Assembly (NCBI GenBank): GCA_017473165.1
Contig: JAFUNA010000027.1
Coordinates: 1-64,000, forward strand
DNA from: Clostridia bacterium
GTDB lineage: Bacteria > Bacillota > Clostridia > Oscillospirales > Acutalibacteraceae
Length of the DNA stretch: 64,000 nucleotides
Direction of reading: 5' to 3'
Below the pieces are notes generated by a model. That model made no database searches. It was not told where the DNA came from and saw only the letters and a list, made by a program, of their open reading frames with translations. Below, in pieces: positions 31,489-41,082 of the stretch; within the stretch, counting starts at the first letter, position 1, and every line of letters starts with the position of its first letter. A program made the position numbers and the translations under genes.

Positions 31489-34400
31489 TTGCATACAATA
31501 AAACCGCACATACTCAAAGACGATATGTTCAAGCAGCTTAAGAATTACTGCATCCTCTTCAAAAAAGATATCGGCACATGGGAATACACAAGAGGTATGT
31601 TCCTTGGCGACAGATACGAAATGGAGGATTTCAAAAGCGAAATCAAAAGCGGCGATATCTGGTACGCAGGCTACGATTCAGCTCATTTCTTCAAGGCAAG
31701 CGTAACCGTTCCCGAAGAAATGGACGGTCTTGAGCTGCGTGCAAAATTTCAGGTCGGCGGCGAAGCTCTTGTTAAGTGCAACGGTCACTATGTTTCGGGC
31801 TGTGCTTCAAGGGACAGTCTGCCCGACAGAACAGAGGTCGCTCTCGGCGTTCACAAGGCGGGCGAGGTGCTTACCTTTGAAATCGAAGCAACGGTTGATT
31901 CAATGAGCTTCTGCGATGCCGCAATGGAGGGCGCAAAGCATCAGGAATGCCGTTTCGGCGAAACCTGTATTTTTGTTGCCGACAAGGAATGCGAGGGCTA
32001 CTATATTGACCTCGAGGTTGCATTCCAGGCACTTGACTACATCAAAGACGAGCACATAAACGCAAAGGTTTATGCCGCTGTTGACGACAGTATGCACATG
32101 GTTGACTATGATTTTGACGAAGCAAGAGTCAGAAAGTCAATCCATGAGGCAAGAAAATATTATCTTGCAAAAATTGCATCAATAAACTGGTCCGCACAGA
32201 GCAAGGTTATTCTCACGGGTCACAGCCACATTGACGTTGCATGGCTCTGGAGAATTCAGGAAAGCATCCGCAAGAGTGCAAGAACATTCATGAATGTTAC
32301 TTCTCTTATGGACGTTTATCCCGAGATGACCTTCGGTCAGAGCCAGGCGGTTCTTTATCAGATGATGAAGGACCACTATCCCGAAATCTATGAAAAAATC
32401 AAGGAAAAGGTTGCCGCAAATCAGTGGGATATCTGCGGTAACGTCTGGGTTGAGGCAGACACAAACATCGCATCGGGCGAAGCTCTTATCCGTCAGGTGC
32501 TTTACGGCACTGAATTCTTCAAAAACGAATTCGGCAAGGTTTCAAAAACCTACTGGCTGCCCGACTGCTTCGGCTTCACTTGGGCACTTCCCCAGATTAT
32601 CAAGGGCTGCGGCATGGAGAATTTCATAACCTCAAAGCTCAGCTATAACGACACAAACAAATTCCCCTACAGCATGTTTATGTGGCAGGGCAACAACGGC
32701 GACAGAGTCAACGCCCACCTTATGCGTCCCGCCTACAACTGCCATTACAACGTTGAGGAAATCATGACCGTTGACAACGAATGCAACAACAAAAATGAGC
32801 TTAACGTTTCAATGAGTATGTACGGCTACGGCGACGGCGGCGGCGGTCCCACAAGAAATATGCTTGAAAGAGGCAGACGCCTTCAGAATTTCCCCGGTCT
32901 GCCCAAAACCGAAATAGGTCACGTTGACGAATTCTTTGAGTCATATCACGGCATTGAGAACGAGCTGCCCGTATGGAACGGCGAAATGTTCTATGAAAAC
33001 CACAGAGGAACATTCACAAGCCAGGCGTTCGTTAAGAAGAACAACAGAAAGGGTGAATTCCTTTTCACAAGAGCTGAAATGCTTTCTGTTTTTGCCGAAA
33101 AGCTTCTCGGCAAGGAATATCCCAAGGAGGAAATCGAAAAGGGCTGGAGAATCCTTATGACAAACCAGTTCCACGATATTCTTCCCGGCTCGTCAATCCA
33201 CGAAGTATTCGAGGATTGCCGCAGGGATTACGCCGTCATGAACAAAATCGGCGAAGATATCTATAACGGTGCTCTCAACGCTCTGGGCGGTGCGGTTACC
33301 GCAGACAAAAACAGCATTACCGTCTGGAATCTCACAAGTGCAAAGAGCTATGAGCCCATCACGGTCGAGGGCGTTCCCGAGGGAATGTATGTTTCAACCG
33401 ATGACGGTCTTTCGCTCCCCTGTGCATATATCGACGGCAAGTTCATGTTCCTTCCCGACGAGCTTGACGAAATGAGCTGCAAGACATTTAAGCTCCACGA
33501 AGGCGAATGCATCTATTCCCCCGTCGAAGCTGAAACAAACCTTCTTGAAAACGCCGTTCTCCGTGTTGAATTTGACGAAAACGGAATTATCACAAGCATT
33601 TATGATAAGCTCAACGAGCGTGAAAGCCTTGACGGCAGAGGCAATATTCTCACAATTTCACTTGACAAGTGCGTTCACGAAACCGCATGGAATCTTGAGC
33701 TCAACTATCAGAAAAAGATGTGGGAGCTTCTTGAAGCTGACAGCATCGAGGTTGTTGAGCAGAACGCCGTCAGAGGTGTTATCCGCATAAAGAGAAGCTT
33801 CAATAAATCGGTTATCACACAGGATATCACGCTTTATCAGAACGGCGAAAGCGTTGTTTTTGACACAACCGTTGACTGGCACGAAAGTGACAAGGTGCTC
33901 AAGGCAGGCTTTGACGTTTCCGTTATCGATACAGATGCTACTTACGAAATCGCTCACGGTGCAATCAAGCGTCCCACTCATTGGAACACAAGCTTTGACC
34001 TCACCCGCTTTGAGGTTGCCGCACACAAATGGGCTGACCTTTCCGAGGGCGGCTACGGCTGCAGTATTATCAATGACTGCAAATACGGCTACGATATCCA
34101 TAACAGCCACATGAGAATAACTCTCCTGCGTGCACCCACCTGCCCCGACAGAACAGGCGACCACGGTATCAACACATTCAAGTACGCATTCCATCCCCAT
34201 GCCGATGACTGGAGAAATGACACCGTACAGATGGCTCATGCTTTCAATGTTCCTCCCGTTGCGGTTTACAATGCAGAGGCAACAGAGGGCAAAATCGCAT
34301 CAGGCGACATCTTCCTTTCATTGAGTGAGAAGAATGTTATGGTTGACGCCGTCAAGAAGGCACAGGACGGCAGAGGCTATATCGTGCGCGTTGTTGAGCA

Positions 34401-34563
34401 GGAGCAGAGAAGATGCAATGTTACACTCAACTGGGCATTCGGTTTTGACAAGGTTATCGAAACCAACATGATTGAAGAGGACAAGGAAGAAGTTGCACAA
34501 AGCGGCAACGAATTCGAATTCGCAATCAAGCCGTTCGAGGTTAAAACATTCAGAATTATATAA
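31489..34563 (+). CDS. Alpha-mannosidase, glycoside hydrolase family 38
   Basis: A 1024-residue GH38 enzyme hydrolysing alpha-mannosides. The zinc site begins HSHIDVAWLWRIQES near residue 245 (His and Asp), the nucleophile Asp lies in WLPDCFGFTWALPQI near residue 355, and the helical domain has TNQFHDILPGSSIHEV near residue 560. The C-terminal 450 residues are the usual beta-sandwich domains. There is no signal peptide, so it is cytoplasmic and probably trims imported N-glycan or mannan oligosaccharides. The start is a TTG 8 nt after AAAGGGG; the next in-frame ATG at 31525 would shorten it by 12 residues. It is flanked by terminators, so a single-gene unit. Confidence 0.93.
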   Translation: MHTIKPHILKDDMFKQLKNYCILFKKDIGTWEYTRGMFLGDRYEMEDFKSEIKSGDIWYAGYDSAHFFKASVTVPEEMDGLELRAKFQVGGEALVKCNGHYVSGCASRDSLPDRTEVALGVHKAGEVLTFEIEATVDSMSFCDAAMEGAKHQECRFGETCIFVADKECEGYYIDLEVAFQALDYIKDEHINAKVYAAVDDSMHMVDYDFDEARVRKSIHEARKYYLAKIASINWSAQSKVILTGHSHIDVAWLWRIQESIRKSARTFMNVTSLMDVYPEMTFGQSQAVLYQMMKDHYPEIYEKIKEKVAANQWDICGNVWVEADTNIASGEALIRQVLYGTEFFKNEFGKVSKTYWLPDCFGFTWALPQIIKGCGMENFITSKLSYNDTNKFPYSMFMWQGNNGDRVNAHLMRPAYNCHYNVEEIMTVDNECNNKNELNVSMSMYGYGDGGGGPTRNMLERGRRLQNFPGLPKTEIGHVDEFFESYHGIENELPVWNGEMFYENHRGTFTSQAFVKKNNRKGEFLFTRAEMLSVFAEKLLGKEYPKEEIEKGWRILMTNQFHDILPGSSIHEVFEDCRRDYAVMNKIGEDIYNGALNALGGAVTADKNSITVWNLTSAKSYEPITVEGVPEGMYVSTDDGLSLPCAYIDGKFMFLPDELDEMSCKTFKLHEGECIYSPVEAETNLLENAVLRVEFDENGIITSIYDKLNERESLDGRGNILTISLDKCVHETAWNLELNYQKKMWELLEADSIEVVEQNAVRGVIRIKRSFNKSVITQDITLYQNGESVVFDTTVDWHESDKVLKAGFDVSVIDTDATYEIAHGAIKRPTHWNTSFDLTRFEVAAHKWADLSEGGYGCSIINDCKYGYDIHNSHMRITLLRAPTCPDRTGDHGINTFKYAFHPHADDWRNDTVQMAHAFNVPPVAVYNAEATEGKIASGDIFLSLSEKNVMVDAVKKAQDGRGYIVRVVEQEQRRCNVTLNWAFGFDKVIETNMIEEDKEEVAQSGNEFEFAIKPFEVKTFRII

Positions 34564-34568
34564 AAAAT

Positions 34569-34590
34569 TCCCACCGAGCAATCGGTGGGA
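34569..34590. terminator. Bidirectional terminator between the mannosidase and flavin genes
   Basis: TCCCACCGA/TCGGTGGGA, a 9-bp perfect stem with loop GCAA, with T-rich tails on both strands between convergent genes. Confidence 0.85.
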
Positions 34591-34600
34591 TTTCTTTATT

Positions 34601-35089
34601 CTATCTCATCTTTACCAAATCCATTGATTCTTTACCCGAAAGATGTTGGATTTGCATTTCGATTATCGCAACCGCCGCAAAACGAGCGGCTATTTTTTTG
34701 TCTGCATTTTCCTGCGGCTCATGGGGCGAATATTTCTTTGTGTAGCTCTCCATAACCGCACGCTTTTCTTCGTCGGATTCAATTATTCTTGCTTTGCCAA
34801 AGGCAATAACGCTTCTGAAGCTGCTTGTGAAATCCTTGGGCAGAATAACATCCGTTTCCGTAACACAAAACGAAATCTTGGGATTTCTCATTATTGCATC
34901 GTTCTTGTGTCCGCTCTTTGCAGAATGAAAATAAATTTTTCCGTCTGCATAAATATAGCTCATGGGCACGGTATAGGGATATCCGTCATCACCGTTAACC
35001 GCAAGCACACCCGTATTCTGACCTTCAAGTATTTTTATGCAATCCTCTTTTGAAAGAGCCTGCTTGAATCTTCTCATTTCTCTGAACAT
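34601..35089 (-). CDS. Pyridoxamine 5'-phosphate oxidase-family flavoprotein (NimA-like)
   Basis: A 162-residue split-barrel FMN-binding protein. Features include GVLAVNGDDGYPYTVPMSYIY, IYFHSAKSGHKNDAI and the later RSVIAFGKARII strand, all typical of the Pyridox_ox_2 group that includes nitroimidazole reductases. It probably binds FMN and reduces small molecules. The start at 35089 follows AGGGTGATA; the longer frame to 35113 lacks a site. It lies 13 bp after the hypothetical gene at 35103 and shares its promoter. Confidence 0.85.
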   Translation of the reverse strand: MFREMRRFKQALSKEDCIKILEGQNTGVLAVNGDDGYPYTVPMSYIYADGKIYFHSAKSGHKNDAIMRNPKISFCVTETDVILPKDFTSSFRSVIAFGKARIIESDEEKRAVMESYTKKYSPHEPQENADKKIAARFAAVAIIEMQIQHLSGKESMDLVKMR

Positions 35090-35102
35090 TCTTATCACCC
35101 TG

Positions 35103-35603
35103 TCAGCTTTCAATTATTTTTACTCGGTTTCCGTTTGAGTCATAGAAATTTGCATCAATTGCACCGTCCGGCAATGCAAAAGCAAACGGCTTTTGACTGT
35201 CAATTTCGATTATTTCCGTTCTGTCATTATAAAAAACTTCAATTTTTGAAATGTTAATTTTATTCATGGACACATAGGCTGCGGCGCTGTTAAATTTAAA
35301 CTCTGCAACACCATCATCCGTAAATATTCCGCCGCCCGCCTTGAAGAAATAGCCGAAGCTGAGCGATTCATCTTTGGCATAGACCGAAAACACATGGTCA
35401 TCAAGGCTTTCGGGATAAAAAAGCATTGCTGCAATCTTATCGGAGCAAGACTTTGAAACAGCCCAGTCTTCATTTATTTGCTGTGATTTTCTTGCATCTG
35501 CTTCAAGCTTTTGGGCCGAAACGCCGATATTGTCACGAACAAAGAAAAAGCCGAAAACACCGACGATTATTACAACTGCAACACACAAAAGCTTTTTCAT
35601 CAT
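35103..35603 (-). CDS. Hypothetical membrane-anchored or secreted protein
   Basis: A 166-residue protein with one N-terminal hydrophobic segment (LLCVAVVIIVGVFGFFFV) that is either a signal peptide or an anchor, followed by a soluble domain I do not recognise. The start (35603) is 6 nt after AGGGTG. It is transcribed from a consensus promoter together with the NimA-like flavoprotein gene. Function unknown. Confidence 0.7.
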   Translation of the reverse strand: MMKKLLCVAVVIIVGVFGFFFVRDNIGVSAQKLEADARKSQQINEDWAVSKSCSDKIAAMLFYPESLDDHVFSVYAKDESLSFGYFFKAGGGIFTDDGVAEFKFNSAAAYVSMNKINISKIEVFYNDRTEIIEIDSQKPFAFALPDGAIDANFYDSNGNRVKIIES

Positions 35604-35641
35604 ACAAATCACCCTTTCGTTTACCTCGAGTATCTATGTAT

Positions 35642-35670
35642 ATTATATCATACACACAGACCCGTGTCAA
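35642..35670 (-). promoter_or_regulatory. Consensus sigma-A promoter
   Basis: Minus strand TTGACA (35665-35670), exactly 17 bp, TATAAT (35642-35647); start codon about 38 bp downstream. A perfect match at both hexamers, so the hypothetical/flavoprotein operon should be well expressed unless repressed. Confidence 0.85.
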
Positions 35671-35690
35671 CACGAAAGGGCTGCATAATT

Positions 35691-37010
35691 TTATTTAAAA
35701 CAATAATTATATACCTTTGACCACGATGCAACTCTTTTGGCGTTCCACTTTTTGGGCATCATTGCACAGGCAGCGGAAACACGGCCCATTCTGACACCGC
35801 AGGCAATAATCTTTTTGAGCAGCTCCATATCGCTGCAAACCTGCTTTGCCTTGTTTATCATGTCTGCAGGGTCAACTTTGACGCTGCCAAGACCCGTAAA
35901 GTCCGCACCGATTGTCATTAAGTCCTCTGTGAGAATTTCCTTTTCAAAGAAATAGTCAATTTCTTCGGGAGTCAGGCTCAAAAGCAGAAGCTTTGCCGCC
36001 GCAAGGGGTGCAAGTCCGTTGCCGAGGATTTTGTAATAGCCCGTCTGATAATTCCAGAGCGTATCAGCGGTAAATGCGTTGTGTTTATCCTTTATAACGG
36101 TATCCGCAAGCACCTTTGATGCTTTAAGACTGTTTGCGATTCCCGAGCCGATAAGAGGAACTGTCATGAATGCGCTGTCGCCGATTGCCGCATAGCCGTC
36201 GGCAACCATAACTGCCATAGGCTGACGAACGGGAATTTCAACAAACTGTCCGCCACGCTGAACCTCCGTGCCGAGTCTGGGGTTGGTTTTACGCAGATGC
36301 TCTGCAAATTCGTTGACGTGATCCATATCGAATTCTTCAAATCTGCCTATGAGCAGGTCGGTGTGGTCATCCTCGGAGGCAACCCAGTTAACGCCCTTTA
36401 TTCCGCCCTCGAAAAGCATTACCTTGAACTTCGCCTCAACAGGTTCTTCGGTTGCAACGTTATAAAAAGCTCTGTAGATTGTGATTTTTTCGTTTCTTTC
36501 AACATCCTTGTCAATCATAAATGACTCGGGAAGATTTCGTCTGACGGGCGAATTAAGTCCGCAGGCATCGATAACAAGGTCGCCGTAAACATCGCCTTCG
36601 CTCGTTTTTATACCTACAACACGGTTGCCGAGAACAACGGGACCCTTTACCTCGCATTCATAAACAATTTTTACGCCGCATTCAAGAGCGTGGTTAATGA
36701 AATGCTCATAAATATCCCTGCGTTCCATCTTGATTTCAAGCTTATCCTGCGGCACATGCTGACGCAGACCCTTTGACTGTGAAGGGCTGAAGAAGGTCAT
36801 GTCTTCTTTGTATTCAAACTTATCCTCGGGCGGCATCTCCATGCCCGCAATGCCCAGCGCATCGGGAGCAAAAATATCAGTCCAGTCGTAGCCGAGAGTT
36901 CCTTCCTTTTTCTTCTCGTAAACGGTTACGTCGTAGCCCGCTTTTGAAAGCTGTGCAGCCGCAGCAATTCCGCCGTGACCGAGACCTGCAACAATTATTT
37001 TTTTGCCCAT
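35691..37010 (-). CDS. FAD-dependent oxidoreductase, geranylgeranyl-reductase-like
   Basis: A 439-residue flavoprotein. The Rossmann motif is IIVAGLGHGGIAAAAQLSKAG (G-x-G-x-x-G) and the second FAD motif is DGYAAIGDSAFMTVPLIGSG near residue 290. The middle substrate-binding part and the C-terminal helices match the geranylgeranyl reductase/halogenase-like family. The reaction is not known; lipid double-bond reduction is one option. GAGGAGG precedes the start. It stands alone, with a palindrome (37106-37119) upstream. Confidence 0.75.
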   Translation of the reverse strand: MGKKIIVAGLGHGGIAAAAQLSKAGYDVTVYEKKKEGTLGYDWTDIFAPDALGIAGMEMPPEDKFEYKEDMTFFSPSQSKGLRQHVPQDKLEIKMERRDIYEHFINHALECGVKIVYECEVKGPVVLGNRVVGIKTSEGDVYGDLVIDACGLNSPVRRNLPESFMIDKDVERNEKITIYRAFYNVATEEPVEAKFKVMLFEGGIKGVNWVASEDDHTDLLIGRFEEFDMDHVNEFAEHLRKTNPRLGTEVQRGGQFVEIPVRQPMAVMVADGYAAIGDSAFMTVPLIGSGIANSLKASKVLADTVIKDKHNAFTADTLWNYQTGYYKILGNGLAPLAAAKLLLLSLTPEEIDYFFEKEILTEDLMTIGADFTGLGSVKVDPADMINKAKQVCSDMELLKKIIACGVRMGRVSAACAMMPKKWNAKRVASWSKVYNYCFK

Positions 37011-37105
37011 AGGGGAAAAACCTCCTCATGTGTTTATAAAAATTATTCTGCCTTGATTTTTGTTACTTATTTACATTATATACTTTAACACGCACAACCG
37101 TAAAC

Positions 37106-37119
37106 GTTACATTTGTAAC
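37106..37119. promoter_or_regulatory. Candidate operator palindrome upstream of the oxidoreductase gene
   Basis: GTTACATTTGTAAC, 6-bp arms around two bases, contains TACAnnTGTA on the minus strand, the pattern bound by CopY/BlaI-type repressors. It lies just upstream of a TATAAT-like hexamer (near 37076-37081). The regulator identity is a guess from pattern. Confidence 0.35.
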
Positions 37120-37136
37120 AGTTATGGTATAAAAAA

Positions 37137-37160
37137 CAGGCAGCCTTGACGGGTTGCCTG
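37137..37160 (-). terminator. Intrinsic terminator of the DUF1846 gene
   Basis: Minus strand CAGGCAACC...GGCTGCCTG followed by TTTTTTAT, starting 7 bp past the stop codon. Confidence 0.85.
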
Positions 37161-37166
37161 CAATTT

Positions 37167-38654
37167 TTATTTATGATAGAGCTTTTTGGTCTGATATCTC
37201 GGCTCACAGGTGAGGTTAATTCCGATTTTTCTGTAAACATCAAGGTCAACCTGCGAAAGCATTACAGTTGAATGTGCCTCACAGCCCGCAAGCCCTTCAA
37301 TTGCATCAAGAGCCTTCTTTGCAACGGGATTTGTGTTTGCACTCATTGAAAGAGCAATAAGGGTTTCATCGGAATGAAGTCTGGGATTGTGACCCTTGAG
37401 AATTCCCGTTTTAAGCTCCTGAATGGGCTCAATAATGGAGGGTGCAATCATCAGAAGGTCATCGGGAAGCCCCGCAATCGCCTTTGCCGCATTGAGCAAC
37501 GCCGCACTTGAAGCACCGAGAAGGTTTGAGGTTTTGCCCGTTACGATTCTTCCGTCGGGAAGCTCAATTGCAACCGCAGGCTGACCTTCGGTTTCGGCAC
37601 TTCTGTCCATTGAAGCCTTGATAACCTTTCTGTCATCAACGCTGACACCCGCCTGATTCATAAGGCTGACAATCTTATCAACCGCCTCCTGCTTGCCTGT
37701 GCCCGTTTTTAAATCGCAAAGAGCGGCAAAATATCTGCGGACAATTTCCTGCTTTGAAGCATATTTTACCGCTTCATCATCACAGATTGCATAGCCAGCC
37801 ATGTTGACACCCATATCCGTGGGTGATTTGTAGGGGCTTACGCCCTCAATTTTCTCAAAAATAGCATTAAGAACAGGGAAAACCTCAACATCTCTGTTGT
37901 AGTTTACGGTTGTTGTGCCGTAAGCCTCGAGATGATAGGGGTCAATCATATTAACGTCGTTAAGGTCTGCCGTTGCAGCCTCATAGGCAAGATTTACGGG
38001 GTGTTTGAGAGGAAGATTCCAGACAGGGAAGGTTTCAAACTTTGCGTAGCCCGCCTTGTTGCCCCTCTGATTTTCATGATAAAGCTGTGAAAGGCATGTT
38101 GACATTTTTCCGCTGCCGGGACCCGGCGCGGTGATAACAACAAGGGGTCTTGTTGTTTCGATAAACTCATTTTTGCCGAAACCGTCATCGCTTACGATAT
38201 GTGCAACGTTATAGGGATAGCCCTCAATGCTGTAATGGATAAACACCTTGACGCCAAGCTTTTCGAGCTTTGATTTGAAGGCATCCGCAGAGGGCTGTGC
38301 CTTGTACTGTGCAAGCACAACGCTTCCGACATAGAGTCCCGCCCCTCTGTAGGCATCGATAAGGCGCAAAACATCGGCATCGTAGGTTATACCCAAATCA
38401 CGGCGAATCTTATTGCTTTCGATATCCGCCGAATTGATTACGATTACAACCTCAACGTTTTCTGCTATGCTTTTGAGCATCTGGAGCTTGCTGTCGGGAG
38501 CAAAGCCCGGAAGCACTCGTGACGCATGATAATCGTCAAAAAGCTTTCCGCCGAATTCAAGATAGAGCTTTCCGCCGAATTCGTTTATACGCTTTCTTAT
38601 CTGCTCCGACTGACGGCTGATATATAAATCATTATCAAAACCGATTTTTTTCAA
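37167..38654 (-). CDS. DUF1846 family protein
   Basis: A 495-residue cytoplasmic protein of the DUF1846 family. The conserved regions are KIGFDNDLYISRQSEQIRKR at the start, VITAPGPGSGKMSTCLSQLYHE (a P-loop-like GPGSGKMS segment) and GVNMAGYAICDDE. Structures of the family exist but no function is agreed. The family size is about 495-500, which supports a TTG start at 38654 placed 6 nt after AAAGGGTG; the frame runs open to 38777 without a site. The gene has its own promoter and terminator. Confidence 0.88.
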   Translation of the reverse strand: MKKIGFDNDLYISRQSEQIRKRINEFGGKLYLEFGGKLFDDYHASRVLPGFAPDSKLQMLKSIAENVEVVIVINSADIESNKIRRDLGITYDADVLRLIDAYRGAGLYVGSVVLAQYKAQPSADAFKSKLEKLGVKVFIHYSIEGYPYNVAHIVSDDGFGKNEFIETTRPLVVITAPGPGSGKMSTCLSQLYHENQRGNKAGYAKFETFPVWNLPLKHPVNLAYEAATADLNDVNMIDPYHLEAYGTTTVNYNRDVEVFPVLNAIFEKIEGVSPYKSPTDMGVNMAGYAICDDEAVKYASKQEIVRRYFAALCDLKTGTGKQEAVDKIVSLMNQAGVSVDDRKVIKASMDRSAETEGQPAVAIELPDGRIVTGKTSNLLGASSAALLNAAKAIAGLPDDLLMIAPSIIEPIQELKTGILKGHNPRLHSDETLIALSMSANTNPVAKKALDAIEGLAGCEAHSTVMLSQVDLDVYRKIGINLTCEPRYQTKKLYHK

Positions 38655-38717
38655 TTTCAACACCCTTTCACCCGCAATGTTTATGAAAAAAGCGGATTTA
38701 GTAACACTAACTAAATT

Positions 38718-38746
38718 ATTATATAACACAGTTTGTTTTAAATCAA
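38718..38746 (-). promoter_or_regulatory. Promoter of the DUF1846 gene
   Basis: Minus strand TTGATT (38741-38746), 17-bp spacer, TATAAT (38718-38723), about 64 bp before the start codon. Confidence 0.7.
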
Positions 38747-38844
38747 GTAAAAAGAAAAATTTCTGACAAAATATCAAAAAATATACCTAACCGTTTTGAA
38801 AAAACTTTACTATATTATTGAAAAACAAAAAGGAGTGCATATAA

Positions 38845-39009
38845 ATGTTAACAACAATCATCACCTTGATTTTTACCGTATCTGTTTTTATTGCGGCGGC
38901 AGTTGTTGTTGCAGGCAGTCTTACTTTTTCGGCTTTTCTGATAATTCCCGCTTTGCTGTTTATACCAATTGCTGTCGGAATCAAAAAATTTATCGATTGG
39001 GTATTTTGA
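38845..39009 (+). CDS. Small hydrophobic membrane protein, 54 residues
   Basis: A short gene preceded by AAAGGAG 9 nt upstream and followed 14 bp later by a good terminator. The product MLTTIITLIFTVSVFIAAAV... has two membrane segments and ends FIDWVF. It is divergent from the DUF1846 gene. I do not recognise the family; the defined binding site and terminator argue that it is real. Confidence 0.6.
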   Translation: MLTTIITLIFTVSVFIAAAVVVAGSLTFSAFLIIPALLFIPIAVGIKKFIDWVF

Positions 39010-39023
39010 CGTGTAATAAAAGA

Positions 39024-39053
39024 AAATGGTGTATCAAAAAAGATACACCATTT
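39024..39053. terminator. Bidirectional terminator between the small gene and clpX
   Basis: AAATGGTGTATC/GATACACCATTT, 12-bp perfect stem with A6 loop. It is followed by TTTTTG on the plus strand and by TTTTCTTTT on the minus strand. Confidence 0.88.
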
Positions 39054-39057
39054 TTGT

Positions 39058-40356
39058 TTAACCAGCGTTTTTTGATTTTGGTTTTGTGACCTTGGGCGGA
39101 GGAGTCAGCTTTTTTCTGTTGGGGTTGCGTTCAATGAGCGGAGCAACTCCGTCTTTTACGCAAGCCTCGGTTATGCAGACTCTTTCAACCGTGTGGTCGG
39201 AAGGAATTTCATACATAACAGGCATAAGAACGCCTTCGATAATCGAGCGGAGTCCTCTTGCACCCGTTTTCTTTTCAAGAGCCTTGTCGGCAATTGCTTC
39301 AAGTGCACCGTCATCAAATTCAAGCTCAACATCGTCAAGCTTGAAAAGCTCGGCATACTGCTTGACGATTGCGTTTTTGGGAGTTGTGAGAATTTTTACA
39401 AGCGAATCTCTGTCAAGCTCCTTGAGCGAGGTTACAACAGGAAGTCTGCCCACAAGCTCGGGAATAATTCCGAATTTTACAAGGTCCTGCTGAATAACCT
39501 TTGCCATCATATCCTCTTTTGCAGCCTCGGATTTGCTCTTTATCTGTGCACCGAAGCCGAGAGTTGAACCCTCGGAACGCTTTTCAACGATTTTTTCAAT
39601 TCCGTCAAAAGCACCGCCGCATATGAAGAGAATGTTTGATGTGTCAATCTGGATAAACTCCTGCTGGGGATGCTTTCTGCCGCCCTGGGGAGGAACGTTT
39701 GCAACCGTTCCTTCAATAATCTTAAGGAGTGCCTGCTGAACGCCTTCGCCGCTGACATCCCTTGTTATTGAGGGATTTTCGCTCTTGCGTGCAATCTTGT
39801 CGATTTCGTCAACATAGATAATTCCTCTTTCGGCACGCTCGATATCGAAATCTGCAGCCTGAATAATACGCAGAAGAATATTTTCAACGTCCTCGCCGAC
39901 ATAGCCTGCCTCGGTGAGGGTTGTTGCGTCCGCAATTGCAAAGGGAACATCGAGTATTCTTGCAAGAGTCTGGGCAAGCATTGTTTTGCCGACACCCGTA
40001 GGACCGAGAAGAAGGATGTTGCTCTTCTGAATCTCAACGTCGGTATTGCCCTTGCTTTCTATTCTTTTGTAGTGGTTATAAACCGCAACGCTCAATGCAA
40101 TTTTTGCCGCATCCTGTCCGATAACATATTCGTCAAGCATCGCCTTGATTTCTTTGGGCTTGGGGAGATTGCTTGTGTCAAAATCCTTGCGTTTGTGCGA
40201 AGGCTCTGACTCAATTATCGAGCAGCAAAGATCAATGCACTCGTTGCAGATATAAACGTTCGGTCCTGCGATAAGCTTGTCAACCTGATCCTGCGTTTTG
40301 TGGCAGAAGGAACAGGAAACGAACGTTTTCTCTCTTCTTTCATCATCTCTGGGCAT
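39058..40356 (-). CDS. clpX: ATP-dependent Clp protease ATP-binding subunit ClpX
   Basis: A 432-residue AAA+ unfoldase that feeds substrates to ClpP. Zinc-binding Cys15, Cys18, Cys37 and Cys40 form the N-domain. The Walker A is GPTGVGKT at 118-125, Walker B is [10 protein letters not shown] and the pore loop GYVGED is present, as is the ClpP-binding IGF-type loop (STLGFGAQ). The C-terminal 20 residues ([19 protein letters not shown]...) are basic and Pro-rich. It follows clpP by 23 bp. Confidence 0.98.
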   Translation of the reverse strand: MPRDDERREKTFVSCSFCHKTQDQVDKLIAGPNVYICNECIDLCCSIIESEPSHKRKDFDTSNLPKPKEIKAMLDEYVIGQDAAKIALSVAVYNHYKRIESKGNTDVEIQKSNILLLGPTGVGKTMLAQTLARILDVPFAIADATTLTEAGYVGEDVENILLRIIQAADFDIERAERGIIYVDEIDKIARKSENPSITRDVSGEGVQQALLKIIEGTVANVPPQGGRKHPQQEFIQIDTSNILFICGGAFDGIEKIVEKRSEGSTLGFGAQIKSKSEAAKEDMMAKVIQQDLVKFGIIPELVGRLPVVTSLKELDRDSLVKILTTPKNAIVKQYAELFKLDDVELEFDDGALEAIADKALEKKTGARGLRSIIEGVLMPVMYEIPSDHTVERVCITEACVKDGVAPLIERNPNRKKLTPPPKVTKPKSKNAG

Positions 40357-40379
40357 GATTGCCTCCTAATGGGTGAAAT

Positions 40380-40961
40380 TTATCTTTTTTCTATTACCTT
40401 ATCAACCAGACCGTATTCCATGGCTTCCTGTGCTGTGAGGTAATTATCTCTCTCGGTATCTCTTGCGATTTCCTCAATGGGTCTGCCTGTGTTCTGCGAA
40501 AGAATTCTGTTGAGTCTTTCTCTGGTTTTGAGGATATGGTCTGCAACAATCTTAATTTCGGTTGCCTGACCGCGTGCACCGCCGAGAGGCTGATGAATCA
40601 TGATTTCGCTGTTGGGAAGAGCATATCTCTTGCCCTTTGCACCCGATGAAAGCAGGAATGCTCCCATTGATGCCGCTATACCCATGCAGATTGTGGAAAC
40701 ATCGCACTTGATGTACTGCATTGTGTCATAGATTGCCATGCCTGCGGTAACGGAGCCGCCGGGGCTGTTGATATAAAGGCTGATGTCCTTTTCGGGATCC
40801 TGTCCTTCAAGATAGAGAAGCTGTGCAACAACAATGCTTGCGGTTGCATCATTAACTTCGTCGGAGAGAACGATAATTCTGTCATTAAGAAGACGAGAAA
40901 AAATATCGTAGGAACGTTCTCCTCTGTTTGTCTGTTCAACAACATAAGGTACCAATGCCAT
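40380..40961 (-). CDS. clpP: ATP-dependent Clp protease proteolytic subunit ClpP
   Basis: A 193-residue serine protease forming the 14-subunit chamber. The triad is Ser98 (GIAASMGAF), His123 ([11 protein letters not shown]) and Asp172 (ERDNYL). The family length and the hydrophobic pocket sequences are normal. It lies between tig and clpX, the standard Firmicutes order, suggesting a tig-clpP-clpX quality-control operon. Confidence 0.98.
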   Translation of the reverse strand: MALVPYVVEQTNRGERSYDIFSRLLNDRIIVLSDEVNDATASIVVAQLLYLEGQDPEKDISLYINSPGGSVTAGMAIYDTMQYIKCDVSTICMGIAASMGAFLLSSGAKGKRYALPNSEIMIHQPLGGARGQATEIKIVADHILKTRERLNRILSQNTGRPIEEIARDTERDNYLTAQEAMEYGLVDKVIEKR

Positions 40962-41082
40962 ATTAATTCAATCCTTTCTCCGCAAATAGATAGCGAATAA
41001 ACCGGCGGCTGCCGGTTTATTCCAGAAAACTTATATTTAAAGTATAGTTTAATTCCCCTGAACTTATTCAACAACCGTTAAA

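Noticed and set aside
33658-34239. A 193-codon minus-strand frame opposite the mannosidase
   Set aside because: A shadow of the GH38 coding sequence.
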